The position numbers and the translations under genes were made by a program. From the NCBI RefSeq assembly GCF_902459465.1, contig NW_022985702.1, forward strand, positions 124,001 to 188,000: DNA of 64,000 bases, read 5' to 3'. Origin of the DNA: Asterias rubens. Its lineage: Eukaryota; Echinodermata; Asteroidea; Forcipulatida; Asteriidae. Positions 12,130 through 22,106 of this stretch are shown here, one piece after another. Below the pieces are notes generated by a model, which was not told the origin of the DNA, did not search any database, and saw only the letters and a list, made by a program, of their open reading frames with translations. The first letter of the stretch is position 1. Each line of letters starts with the position of its first letter.

Positions 12130-13260
12130 TGTGATGTGGAATCACAGACAATAATTTATAAATGGATCTTTGTGAAAAAAAAAATCTAAATTTCCCGTAA
12201 TTAACGAAAAATGTGCAAAATACCATAAAAAGGTCAAAGGTCGGCGTTTACGCTTTTCTAGCAGTTACAACGCAAATTTACGTGACATTGTTGTAAGTAG
12301 ACTGGTGTTCTGTTTATATAAATGTTTTACTATGGCGTGGCATAAGGAACACAGTCTTATTATCCATGTGAACAACCGACGTAATACACGCATTAGTTCG
12401 GATAACTCACGTGACCTTTGTTTTTTGACAAAGTTCTTTAGGAACAGTTCTTCTTCATTCCTGGGAGATTTTTTGAGTCGATTTTGTAGCCCTTATAGCC
12501 CAACGAAGCTGATGTGTCTCTTTAAAATAGATCAGCGCAACAAAACCCATATGTTTATTTTGTTATGATATTGCAGTAAAGCCAATGCAGGAATGGCAAA
12601 CTTCCATGCAAAACTTACCAGAATTGGGCTAGTGATGTCCATATCCTCCCCTTGAAATTAGTCCTCGAGCTCAAAGCTGACCTCAGGATAGTAGGCCTCC
12701 TGCAAAACAAAAAGTATAGTAGACCCTTTTAATTACAGGTAAAACATTGTGTGTTTGTAAATTTGTTAGGCCCTTGATAGCAGGGCCATCACACATACAC
12801 ACAACAAAAATACCCGTCGATACCAATTTTTGAGAAATATAAACAAGATAAAAAAGAAACACAAAATAATTGCCCCACGGAAATACATGTTGTAATCGGC
12901 AACTTACCTTCACGAGCTTGACAGCAGACTTTGGTGTCAAAACAGTTGGCTGAAACAGCGCCTTTGGTACAATTGGCGACTGTGAATAAATTTACAGTAT
13001 ACAAGATTAAAAGCATTGTTGATTTGTTCTCTGTAAAGTATTTTTTCAGCATGTTTATGTACATGTGCGTTGTAATTTCTTTTTGATTCTGTTTTTTTTG
13101 TACCAATAATTACCTGTGAACATAAAGCATAATCACGTTTGTTTTTGTGTAGGCAGACATGAGTGGTAACGGGGGGCACCCTATTTTGAGATATTCCCAT
13201 AAGGCCTATTGCTCGCTTATTACTTTTTATAAATTAGTCAATGATCCACTTTTTCTTTTA

Positions 13261-13290
13261 CCACTTTTTAATATATATATATATATATGT
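13261..13290. repeat. AT dinucleotide microsatellite
   Basis: A short (AT)n run follows TTTTTAATATATAT; a C10/T13 homopolymer junction lies nearby at 13341-13363. Confidence 0.6.
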
Positions 13291-13439
13291 AGGCCCTACA
13301 TTTTTATAAATTCATCACTGTAACTATCTGATGTAAGTAACCCCCCCCCCTTTTTTTTTTTTTCCACAGGTCCCTCATACCTATTTTTAAAATCATCATA
13401 CCTTTGATCTTGCTATTCTTATTAATTGACCATTGTTAG

Positions 13440-13785
13440 TTGCATCATGATGCAACTTGCTCTCTAATCCTACCCTTTCATGTCTCCCTCCATTGTTGTC
13501 GAACAATACATTTACCACTTTTATGGTCCAGTAACCCTTCCTTTCATTCTAAACATCCTTTGTCCTCGCCACTTCACTCCTATTGGTTCATAGCCCCCAA
13601 TATTGTTTCTGAAATAGGAACTTTGATTGGCTGTTATTTTCCCGCTTCTTTCTGGATCCTTTCCTTAATCCCTTTCCCCCTCTCTTTTTCTATAAATGGA
13701 TATGTATTTGTTTGTACTTGTCTTATGCCTCTGAAGAAGGTCCGGATTGGATCGAAAGCTAAGGCCATCTACCCTATTCATTATA
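13440..13785 (+). repeat. retroelement 3' end-like repeat with hammerhead-like core (copy 1)
   Basis: A C/T-rich stretch leads to CTATAAATGGATATG and then CTGAAGA (13731-13737), GGTCC, a short loop, GGATC and GAAA (13754-13757). The CUGANGA...stem...GAAA arrangement, with a five-pair GGTCC/GGATC helix containing one G-T pair, matches the conserved core of hammerhead ribozymes, which are known in the terminal repeats of Penelope-like elements. I could not place the cleavage-site strand, so activity is unproven. A second copy is at 14585-14670. Confidence 0.45.
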
Positions 13786-14584
13786 TATATGTAGGCCCTA
13801 TGTATATAATTTCCTCGTAGAATTTTTAATGGACGCGCACCCCCTCTCCCTTATAAAAAGTCTTCGACAGTAACTTACACGTATCAGGTCTTGATGGTCT
13901 GCACCCATTTCCTAATCCTCACAAAACCGTGCAACAACTGAAGCTCGTTTCTTCCCTGCTTTAGTCTGTAACAAATAACATTGTGTATTCGAAAATTATT
14001 ATTATAAATATTATTACAATTATTATTGTTTAATTGTAACTTTAACAACCAACTACAACTTGATGTTCCTGTAATCTGTACGTTATTTTAGTTTTCATTG
14101 TGCCAATTACAGGCCTAGACACATTTATTTCTCTGGTAATCACCTTTGTTGTCGATTTTGAGGATTTTGCTGAATGCTTTACTGCTGCCTTTGAAGTCTG
14201 TAAAAAAAAAGGAAAACAAAAATTGAAATACAACAATAGCATCACAGTGCCAGTAGATAAAACCTCAAATTATGCAATAACATTATTATTCTCAAACTGG
14301 TCATTAACAAATGTTCATGCGCGATACTTCTCAGGAATGTGTTACCTGTGTACAATAATGGAATAGTTCAGCAAGATGACGGCTGACGGTACTCCGAAAA
14401 CCGCCATTTATAAATAGGGTCGGCAGGTCTGATTTTTTAACGTTTTTTAATTCTTACGTATAGCGCAAATTTCAAATTTTTTTTTTGCGTCATCTACAGA
14501 TTTGCGCAATAACTTGGACAAACTTTTGCGCAATCCGAGAATTATATGATATATATACATAATATTCTTAATCCCCTGCCCCCT

Positions 14585-14670
14585 CCTTTTACTATAAATA
14601 GATATGTTTGTGCTTGTTTTATGCCTCTGACGAAGGTCCGGATTGGATCGAAAGCTAAGGCCATCCCCCC
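14585..14670 (+). repeat. retroelement 3' end-like repeat with hammerhead-like core (copy 2)
   Basis: It repeats the copy at 13690-13770: CTATAAATAGATATG, ATGCCTCTGACGAAGGTCC, GGATTGGATCGAAAGCTAAG. CTGACGA is at 14627-14633 and GAAA at 14650-14653. The only change in the first core box is at the position that is free to vary in hammerheads. Confidence 0.45.
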
Positions 14671-15970
14671 TAAAAATTTATTCGCGGCGTTAAGCTATGG
14701 GTCGGTCGGGAAACCGAAAACAGAACTCTTTTTTTAATAGACCTTATAGTAATCGGTTTGTTTTTCTTCCTTTTGTCTTTAAGGCCTACAAACATATTTA
14801 TTACTCTGGTATAATCACCTTTGATTTCGATGTCAAGGGTTTGGCTGAATTCTGTCCAGTCTTTTTTGCTGCTGCTGCTTTTGAAGTCTGTAAAAAAAGT
14901 AAACTAATATGAACACATTTAAAGAACACCACTAGCATCCGGTGAATCACATGGAAATTCCATCACATTGCCAGTACATCTTTTATTCCAGAAAAGTACA
15001 ATGTAACTTAATATATCCAAATATACAGGCCTATGTACTTATATTTGTCGAAGAGACAGGTATTGGTTTTCTGTACATATGTTTTCTAATTGTGGTAGAA
15101 AATATAAATTTATTAAATCACCGCTACTATTAACGTTATACTGCAAGAAAATCAGAAATACACGTACAAGTAGCAAAAGAAAACAAATCATTGTTATGGA
15201 ATAGTCATACTAAAACTGCCTATTTATACCCTATACATTGTACGAATAACCCGACCGAAAAATAAACCCACAGTTACATAGAACATACCGTTTTGCTTCG
15301 TTTGGGTTGGGTGTCGATTTTGTTGCTTGGGCCAGCGTTTTCCGTTCCTTTCGGCGCAGTTACTGAAGGGGAAGGATCCACGACCTAAATCAAAGGAAAT
15401 ACGTGAAACGTGGGAAGGACATTTACATGTACAAGCTTGAGTGCGAAACATGATTGTAAGTAATAACTGAAACATCAGTCGAATCTTGCAAATGACAATC
15501 GTTACCTAAAACGTATTTGTTGTTTAAAAAACATCGCAGTGCTTAAAATAATAAAAAAATAAACAAAAACAACAACAGGAGGGCCACCGTAACGAGGTTT
15601 TTATTTGCCGAGTCTCTCATTAAAAAAGGGAACTGACAGTGACATCTTATTCTAGGTCTTACCTTATCGCGTGATTCTCTCGCGGCTGCCATGGACAGTG
15701 CTCTTTCCAAAAAAAGCAAGTCGGAATGATCGTCTGTGGGAAAACGGTGTATTTTTTCTTTAAATTATTGTTATACCATACTTGATGATGATTGCCTGTC
15801 TATCCTATCCGTCTATCACTATAGCTGATCATTTTGGGCCTTCAAATCATATACATGTACAAAATACAGTAGGCCTCTTAAGATAAAATACTAGCAATAA
15901 CAAGACTTTGGCCGAATGGGAACATGCACAAGAATTTCCTACGCAACGCAATATACTAATAAATAAACAT

Positions 15971-16004
<34 letters not shown>

Positions 16005-16584
16005 GCAAGATACGTGTGCGCAATGGCAAACAAACGGTTTCCGTGGCAACCGCTGACAACAACATTTTTTGTACCAAAATGACCCTAGATAAATGATAGA
16101 ACAAGTTAAATTATGACGATTGAAGTATTTACTTTTCTCTAGTAGTAAAAAGGAATTGACCAATTGGCGTACGGGTTTGCGTGCGTACGAGTTGACCTGT
16201 TTCCGTAAAAAGTATGCATGAATGAATAATCATTGTCTAGAACTTTTATTAATGTGGAGTTAAAGATCCTTCACAGAGTTTTGAAATAATAATTGTGCGC
16301 TAATGATTAAACACTAAGTGGCCTGACATTTTGATCCAAAATCGGACATTTACACCTCTAACCTCTCTCAAAAACAGTACATTTAATAAAAATTATTAAC
16401 AACTGTTTCTTTTTCAAAATAAAAATTAGTAACAACTGTTTCTTTTTCAAAAAATAGTTTGATGTCAGTGGTCTTCCTTTTTAATTTACTTCGTTTTGGG
16501 ATTCATTGTTTTATCTTCCATGTCGTAAAATACATGTTATCTAACATAAGTAAGAAAGAAATCGCTGAAGATATGTACACTTAC

Positions 16585-16765
16585 CCGAGAGTCGTATGAT
16601 CTTACATGGGAGATAATGTCCCTCCCACATAACCTCAACCATCTCTCCAGCTTCCAAACCTGGCCGAACATCTTTTATGAGCTTAGATGGCACGATCGAT
16701 GTCTTCTTGTCTTCAAATTCAACGAGTACTTCGCGTTCAATCTTCATCAGTTGCCTCCAAGCCAT
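16585..16765 (-). CDS. BEN gene first coding exon, SH3/Tudor-like segment
   Basis: The ATG at 16765 starts MAWRQLMKIEREVLVEFED; an upstream in-frame ATG at 16789 is possible. The segment ends MVEVMWEGHYLPCKIIRLSG before GTAAGT. The (W/S)-(G/D)-x-x-Y-P-(A/C) pattern followed by a short hydrophobic strand is shared with two other exons in this window. Such segments form small beta-barrels in chromatin proteins; the exact fold is inferred. Confidence 0.65.
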
Positions 16766-16929
16766 TTTGGAAAATATCTGCATGCGCACTTCCGAACATT
16801 TGCAAATGCAATGGTCGTTTGATTTACTGGTTTTAGAGGAGTTGTTATTTAGGTGTTCGGATCACTCTATTATTTGGTGGGGATAGACGCAAATTTGCAT
16901 GAAGTTGTTTCCGAAACTTTATGCACAAA

Positions 16930-17415
16930 ATGTTCAAAAGGGAAGGACACGAAGTCAAGGTGGCCGATTTGTAAGAAGTGATAATCCTGGCTTTCCTGGG
17001 GTTGTCATTGCTCATGCCCATGCAGAAAAGACCAGAACCCAAGGTGGTCAAATTCTAAGAAGAGACAATCCTAAATCTTCCAAGCTCATGCACTGTGTGT
17101 TCAAAAGGACACGAAGTCAAGGTATCCGATTTGTAAGAAGTGATAATCCTTAATCACCCGGGGTCGTCCGGGCTCCTGGCCAGTCAAAACGATCAGAAAC
17201 CAAAGGGGCCGCATTGTAAGAATAGACTGGGTCCTGGCGGGCGTTGGTACGTTCACGGTCGAAGAGACCAAAAATCAAAGTGTTCGATTTGTGAAAAGTG
17301 CTAATACTCGGTCTTGCAAAAACGCCCAGGATGCATGAAGTTGAATATGACCTATTCAATAGGTCAATGTAAACAATCAAAGTTGCCGATTTCAAAGAAG
17401 TGATATCTTCCAATT
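16930..17415. repeat. diverged minisatellite, unit about 90 bp
   Basis: Five or so units contain the core CCGATTTGTAAGAAGTGATA or variants (for example at 16967, 17125 and 17266), preceded by GACCAAAA(A/G)TCAAAG-like sequence. The unit length is irregular (roughly 80-110 bp). An open frame through the first three units (RTRSQGGRFVRSDNP repeats) is a by-product of the repetition and not a gene. Confidence 0.6.
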
Positions 17416-17419
17416 CAGG

Positions 17420-17870
17420 GGTGTTTCCAATACCCAAGGTGTTGAGGCTTAACACCTCGTACTGGCACATTTCAGTGAACCACGTGATCAGGAAAAATGT
17501 TCCGCGTTTTTTTCGGCTGAAGAGATGCATGCCTAAAAGAACAGAACAATTTGTAACGAAAGAAAGAATTAAAAAACTTTATCCCTTAAGACCTTATCAG
17601 AAGGCTTTTTGTCAACAGGTTTTGCTTTTTTTTTTTTTTTTTTTTACATTAAATGAAAAATTTTGCTAAAAAGAAGAAATATATTATAAGTAATTTAAAT
17701 CGGAAAGGTTTTTTAATTTATAAATTTTCTTTGTAAATCAAGTTTAAATATTTACTTCTATTGTGTTTATGTGCATGTTTTTATGGGGAAACAAGCCGTT
17801 CATGAAAAGGAAAACACTAACTAGTGTGGGCGGGTTCTTTTATTTATTGGACTTATATTCATAACAACAG
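17420..17870. other. no gene seen
   Basis: AT-rich sequence with a T21 run near 17624-17645 and no coding signature. Confidence 0.4.
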
Positions 17871-17877
17871 ATTCAAT

Positions 17878-17887
17878 CTCTTTTTTG
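17878..17887 (-). promoter_or_regulatory. histone downstream element-like motif
   Basis: On the minus strand, CAAAAAAGAG lies 10 nt after the stem-loop. It resembles the sea-urchin histone downstream element CAAGAAAGA, which pairs with U7 snRNA, in both sequence and spacing. Confidence 0.6.
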
Positions 17888-17897
17888 AATTCATGGT

Positions 17898-17913
17898 GGT
17901 CCTGAAAAGGACC
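17898..17913 (-). promoter_or_regulatory. histone-type mRNA 3' stem-loop
   Basis: The minus strand reads GGTCCTTTTCAGGACC followed by ACCA. It has a six-pair stem, the TTTC loop and 3' ACCA, and it fits the metazoan replication-dependent histone consensus GGYYYUHUHARRRCC. It begins 16 nt after the stop codon of the Tc1 transposase (17930-17932). In histone mRNAs this element, bound by SLBP, directs cleavage without polyadenylation. Confidence 0.75.
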
Positions 17914-17929
17914 GGTTTGTTTGTGGGAC

Positions 17930-18929
17930 TTAGTACCCAGTTGCTCTGCCTTGGTTCTCCATCACTGCCGGGATGACTTTTTGGATGTGGTTGATGTATT
18001 TTTTGCAAGATTCGGGAGTCACTCTTGTTTCCCAAAACAGCTTGATACCACCGACGAGTTGCTCCTTGTTAGTTGGCTTGACTCGACGACGCAGGAAGTG
18101 TTTGAACTCGTGCCACGGGTTTTCTATTGGGTTAAGATCTGGACTTTCAGCAGGCGTTGGCATCCAGTTGATCTTTCTAGCCTTCATGAAATCCTTGTTT
18201 TCATTTGAGGTGTGTTTCGGATCGTTGTCCTGCTGGAACCGATGACCATCCGGGAACTGGGCTTGCAAGTACGGGATGAGGGTTTTTTTCAAGGATATCC
18301 TCCCTGAAAAACTTCCCATCCATGATGTCCTGAAACACCACGATGGGGGTTTTCCCGCGTTTTGAAATGCCTGCCCAGACATGAAGCTTGAGTGGGTGCT
18401 TGGGTTTTGCCTTTAATTTTCTCGGCCTGTTCTTCTTTCTGAACGTCAACTTGCTGTGCTGGTCCAGTTGAATACTGCACTCGTCGGTGAAAATGACATT
18501 GTCGAAGGTTTCCCTCCGACGTTGAGCATCTAAGCAAAAATCTAGACGTTTTTGCTTATTCGCATCTCTTATCATTTGGCAATATGCGGGACCAGTGGCC
18601 ACCCACCCAAGCTTCAGCCGCCGTCGGCAAATGGTTGATTCAGCCACTTCGAGCCCGAAGATGTTGTCGAGAATTAAGACGATGTCACAGGAAGTAAGCT
18701 CGTCGTTTGAGCGTCTATCGGATCTTGGTTTGTCTGCGTATGAGCCGGTTTGTTTGTATTTTTTTTTAAACAAACGCACAGTTCGTCTCATAACGGAAAT
18801 GCCATTACTCTGTAGGTCGGCCAAAATATCTTTTTGACGTGCCCCTGTCGAATCTAGCAAGGCGATGCGGGTTTTCGAGTAGAGAGAGAGTCGACGTACC
18901 ATTGTGAAAGCGAACTTGTTGTCTGGCAT
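17930..18929 (-). pseudogene. Tc1-family transposase, one frameshift
   Basis: The minus-strand frame from 18929 (or the more usual start MVRRLSLYSKTRIALL at 18902) carries two helix-turn-helix segments (DILADLQSNGISVMRRTVRL; ESTICRRRLKLG). The first catalytic Asp is in FTDECSI. It continues through RKLKAKPKHPLKLHVWAGIS. At 18283-18289 a seven-base run shifts the frame. The second frame gives the QQDNDPKHTS Asp and the SPDLNPIENPW Glu, with 34 residues between them (DD34E, canonical Tc1), and ends at TAA 17930-17932. Apart from the homopolymer shift the gene looks intact. I could not find convincing terminal inverted repeats by eye. Histone-type signals directly before and after the frame are listed separately. 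Confidence 0.85.
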
Positions 18930-18949
18930 GTATCAAAGATGGGTTGCTG

Positions 18950-18995
18950 CCCTTAAGTAGTGTCCGCTCATTAGCATATTCTGATCTGATTGGTC
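18950..18995 (-). promoter_or_regulatory. histone-type promoter: CCAAT box and octamer-like box
   Basis: Reading on the minus strand toward the transposase, GACCAATCAGATC (CCAAT at 18989-18993) is followed by TATGCTAATGAG (18967-18978). The latter matches the TATGCAAATGAG octamer box of H2B/H2A promoters at 11 of 12 positions. The possible start codon at 18929 is only 38 nt further on. A TATA box is not clear (CTTAAG at about 18953). Confidence 0.5.
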
Positions 18996-19149
18996 AAGCG
19001 TCCGTGGCGTCAGTTTGTTAGTGTGGTACACCCATCCATGTGCGCTTCCGACGGTCAGCGATGATGGACGGCTGACCAAGCCCCCGAAGTAGGTGCACTG
19101 AGCACTGACATGAACACTGGAGTTACGCACATCAATAGTTTTTTATATC

Positions 19150-19814
19150 TACAATTTCGTTGCCAATCATACAAATAGTTGTGAAATCATTTAAGCCCAG
19201 GACGGCACCTGGATCACAAGGTTGTCCAAGTATAACACGGGGCTGCACGCTTATGAATAGGCGCATTGAAATGAGAACCAGACTTACCACTAACACACTT
19301 GCTTCCTGACGAAATCTTATGACACAAAGTTGAAAACTATAGGGTTTTTCCGTTTTTTACTCTGACTTAAGTCAGAGTGAAAAACGAAAAAAACTAAGTT
19401 TCTTCCGCGGATTGCCGCGTTTTTTTGTTTTTTTGACGATTTGTTTTTAAAGCCTTAGGCCTATATGCTTGGCAACAACAATGTACAACTAAAATCATGT
19501 AGTGTTTCAGCTCTTTTTTTAAGGCTCCATTCACAGGCCTGTACATGCTAAGAATGCACCTATAAACCTCAACATTTTCTAGGGTCTCATGTCCCTTGTC
19601 CCTTGGCGGTTTGGTTGCCTCGCTCCTCGCTTGCGTTGTGCCTTTGAAAATGGTCCTTTTTTTTTTTCATCGGGCAGTTGCATGCAGTTGTTATTTATCC
19701 TAAACATACATTGTTATGAGCAGAGAGTATACCTTTCGATTAGATACTCGTCTTTTGCCTTGAAACTTCTCATTTGAGAAGAAATTTAACTCTCTCCGAT
19801 CATGGGGCAATACA
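19150..19814. other. no gene; 36-bp palindrome at 19351-19386
   Basis: The only structured feature is CGTTTTTTACTCTGACTT followed at once by AAGTCAGAGTGAAAAACG, an 18+18 inverted repeat with one mismatch. Adjacent sequence shows no coding pattern. Confidence 0.5.
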
Positions 19815-20190
19815 AAGAGCGAAATCATACATGTAGTCATGGTAAATGAATTCTTTGATCGTTGGAATTAAAAGCACCACAATAAGTGTTTAGGGGAAGT
19901 CGCAATAGAAAGAGCAAAACCGGAAACGCACTCAAATATTTTAAGAAGCTGAAAAGGCCATATGAGTTTGTATACCTCTTCCGTGTGGAGAGAGGCAAAC
20001 GTTTTATGAGGGCAAGAGCGAAATCATACATGTACATGTAGCCATTGCAAACAAAGACAGGAGGAAATACTATAGTTTAGCCACAGAGGAACAATGTTGA
20101 TCATTGTTATTAGAAGCGACAAGGTGTTTACAAGGGGGAGATGCATACAAAGAGTAAAACCGGACACGCACTCAAAAATTTAAGAAGCTG
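19815..20190. repeat. two-unit tandem duplication (about 200-240 bp)
   Basis: GAGCGAAATCATACATGTA occurs at about 19817 and 20016. AAACCGGAAACGCACTCAAA (about 19918) recurs as AAACCGGACACGCACTCAAA (about 20157). The copies are diverged and of unequal length. Confidence 0.55.
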
Positions 20191-20629
20191 TTTGGAGACT
20201 GGTTGAAGATCGGACCAAACATTATTTTCAGTGGGGAGATTTCAACATACACTTATTCCTGTTACAGTATGTAATATTATTGTATTAATGAGACAGCTGA
20301 TATTTAAGTGCCAAGGCTTGTCTTCTATTTTTTTTACGCCATGATATTCCATTTTAGTAACTCTTATCAGTGTGGACAGACAATAAATAAAGTGCATGTT
20401 GTCTAGTTATGGTTGTATGGGGTATGTTTCCCCGTTATGTGAAATGGTCTAGTCCATTGACCTGCGTGCTGAAATTCAACGAGAGATAAACCACACAGTG
20501 CACTGAGGTCAGTATTCTTTTTTGCGTTGATTATAATATAGGGGCCAAAGTTTTTCATACACGTGTCTCTACATGTGTCTCTATGAAAAATATTGAGATC
20601 CCGCCTTAAGTTCTTCTTCTTTTTGAAAA

Positions 20630-21400
20630 TAATAGTTGTAGAATTCCCGCCCGTTTTTTTTTTATTGAGAATAATTGTAGAATTCCCGCCCTGTAAATAT
20701 TAAATTGAAGTACATTGTATAATTCCCGTCCCGCTTTTTATTTATTTAAATTTGTATAAAGTAAAATATTGAATTCCCGCCCATATTTTCTTTCCCGTAC
20801 GGTACTGTAGAATTCCCGTCAAATTGTTATGACCGAGGCTTATTTTAGAATTCCCGCATATACTGGAAACTTTTAAATGGTTTGTAGAAATTACAACCTT
20901 ATATTTTTAAGCATCAGCTGTGTACAATTCCCATCCCGTAATTTGTTTTATGAAGTCAAATATTGAATTCCCGCCCTGGATTTTCTTCTCTATTTTTCAA
21001 ATGGAAGTGGCTGGATTGTAGAATTCCCGCCCGTAATTTTTAAGTACCGGTCCCTTCCCGTGATTTGTTTAATGGAGTAACAAATATTTAATTGCCGCCC
21101 GTAGCCTATACCTGAATTTTTTTTCAACGGAGGATTATTAGAATTCCCGCCCTGTACATTTTTAATGGTTTTAATTGTTTTTAATGAAGTAAATAATTCC
21201 AGCCAAGTTTTGTTGTGTTCCCTTTTTTGAAATAGAAGTGGATTGTACAATTCCAGCCCCGTAAGTTGTAAACGGGAGTTCATTGTACAATTCCCGTCCG
21301 GTAAAAAGCCTATTTTAAAATAAGTAATCATACATTTCCCACTCTGTAATGTGTTTAATGGAAATGGGCTGTAAAGTTCTCGCCCCTGTATTTTTCTTAA
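20630..21400. repeat. AATTCCCGCCC minisatellite
   Basis: About a dozen spaced copies of (T)AGAATTCCCGCCC or variants (GAATTCCCGTC, ACAATTCCCGTCC, ATAATTCCCGTCC) alternate with T-rich spacers and TTTAATGGAAGT-like sequence, at intervals of roughly 45-70 bp. EcoRI-like GAATTC recurs in most units. No gene is present. Confidence 0.7.
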
Positions 21401-21732
21401 TGGAAGTTAATTTTCAAACTTGCTACTGAGCCTACTGACATTATTCTGTTACCACGCAAAAGTGTTTGCGGTCAAGTCAGGCAACTACAATTGGGATTTG
21501 ACACTGTATCCCCGAGGTTAGATTTAATGCATGAACGCTCCTCGCAAGGCATTAATTGCGTGGAATTTTGGGGACAAAATGATAGCTCTCGACACCGCTC
21601 GAAAGTTGCTCGAACCTCGCTCGCACTCGCTCGATTGCTGCACGCAAAACTCGAGTGTGGTAAACGAGTTGCTTCGAGTGATTTGCGAGCACACGTTCCT
21701 CGTATGGGTACTTCCTCGAGATCACCACTGTA

Positions 21733-21883
21733 GGTGTAAGGCAGTAATTGTCTCGAGACAAAAGATGTTATACCTGTTGAGGTGCTTAGCAGAATTTAAC
21801 AACACTTATTCCTTGAATTTAAGAATATGTTGCCGCTGGATCCACAATCAATATCTGACTGCAGGAAGGCATAATTACCTCAG
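21733..21883 (+). repeat. dispersed repeat shared with 30851-31003
   Basis: GGCAGTAATTGTCTCGAGAC, GAGGTGCTTAGCAGAATTTA and CAATCAATATCTGACTGCAG are repeated with few changes on the minus strand at 30851-31003. Confidence 0.7.
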
Positions 21884-21960
21884 TCACCTAGGTCGTGGGT
21901 TTCGAATCCCACCCAAGTAAAATGCCTGTGATATTTTTTCACAGGACTCGGGGGGACAGT
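21884..21960 (+). repeat. tRNA-derived SINE 3' part with B box
   Basis: The GTGGGTTTCGAATCCCACCC segment (about 21894-21913) is a pol III B box inside a short hairpin. It is followed by ATGCCTGTGATATTTTTTCACAGG, written here only as a motif with inverted GTGA/TCAC ends. The A-box half is not clear. Confidence 0.5.
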
Positions 21961-22106
21961 GCTAACACACAAAATTAATAGGCTTTAAAAACACTTTCAC
22001 AGGAAACACTTTCTTAAATTGCATATTGGATAAAGAATTGACAATAAACAAATCTCTCATGTGCTAACAGAAAGTATCAAAAATTTAGCATCAAATATTC
22101 CATATA

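Larger units (their letters stand above)
10145..16765 (-). pseudogene. BEN-domain gene, nine exons, two in-frame stops
   Basis: Predicted minus-strand exons are 16585-16765, 15663-15733, 15289-15384, 14819-14887, 14144-14197, 13879-13965, 12908-12979, 12619-12699 and 10145-10744. Every one is bounded by AG/GT and all join in phase. Exon 1 (MAWRQLMKIEREVLVEFED to GHYLPCKIIRLSG) is an SH3/Tudor-like segment also seen at 55.4-55.7 kb and 62.7-62.9 kb, each followed by a phase-1 intron after Ser-Gly. The middle exons encode Lys/Ser/Ala-rich and Pro/Thr-rich linkers. The last exon holds a BEN domain (NFALSLVRLLFSEKEMGESN and RGKKQLDPTRIANVKRL), a DNA- or chromatin-binding fold. Exon 6 has an in-frame TAG at 13912-13914 and exon 8 an in-frame TAA at 12658-12660, each with coding-like sequence continuing in frame. 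I infer a recently broken gene, unless these are consensus errors or skipped exons. Confidence 0.7.

Noticed and set aside
15847-16104. Poly-Lys/poly-Phe open frames
   Set aside because: They are created by a T30 homopolymer at about 15970-16000.
17898-17913. Rho-independent-type terminator or ordinary hairpin
   Set aside because: The loop, stem composition, ACCA tail and downstream purine element match the histone processing signal far better than a generic hairpin.
18595-18837. Plus-strand open frames over the Tc1 gene
   Set aside because: Antisense shadows of the transposase.
17800-19100. Terminal inverted repeats for the Tc1 element (ACACTAAC at about 17814 and GTTAGTGT at about 19017)
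   Set aside because: Only eight bases match and flanking bases do not pair; this is too weak to define element ends.
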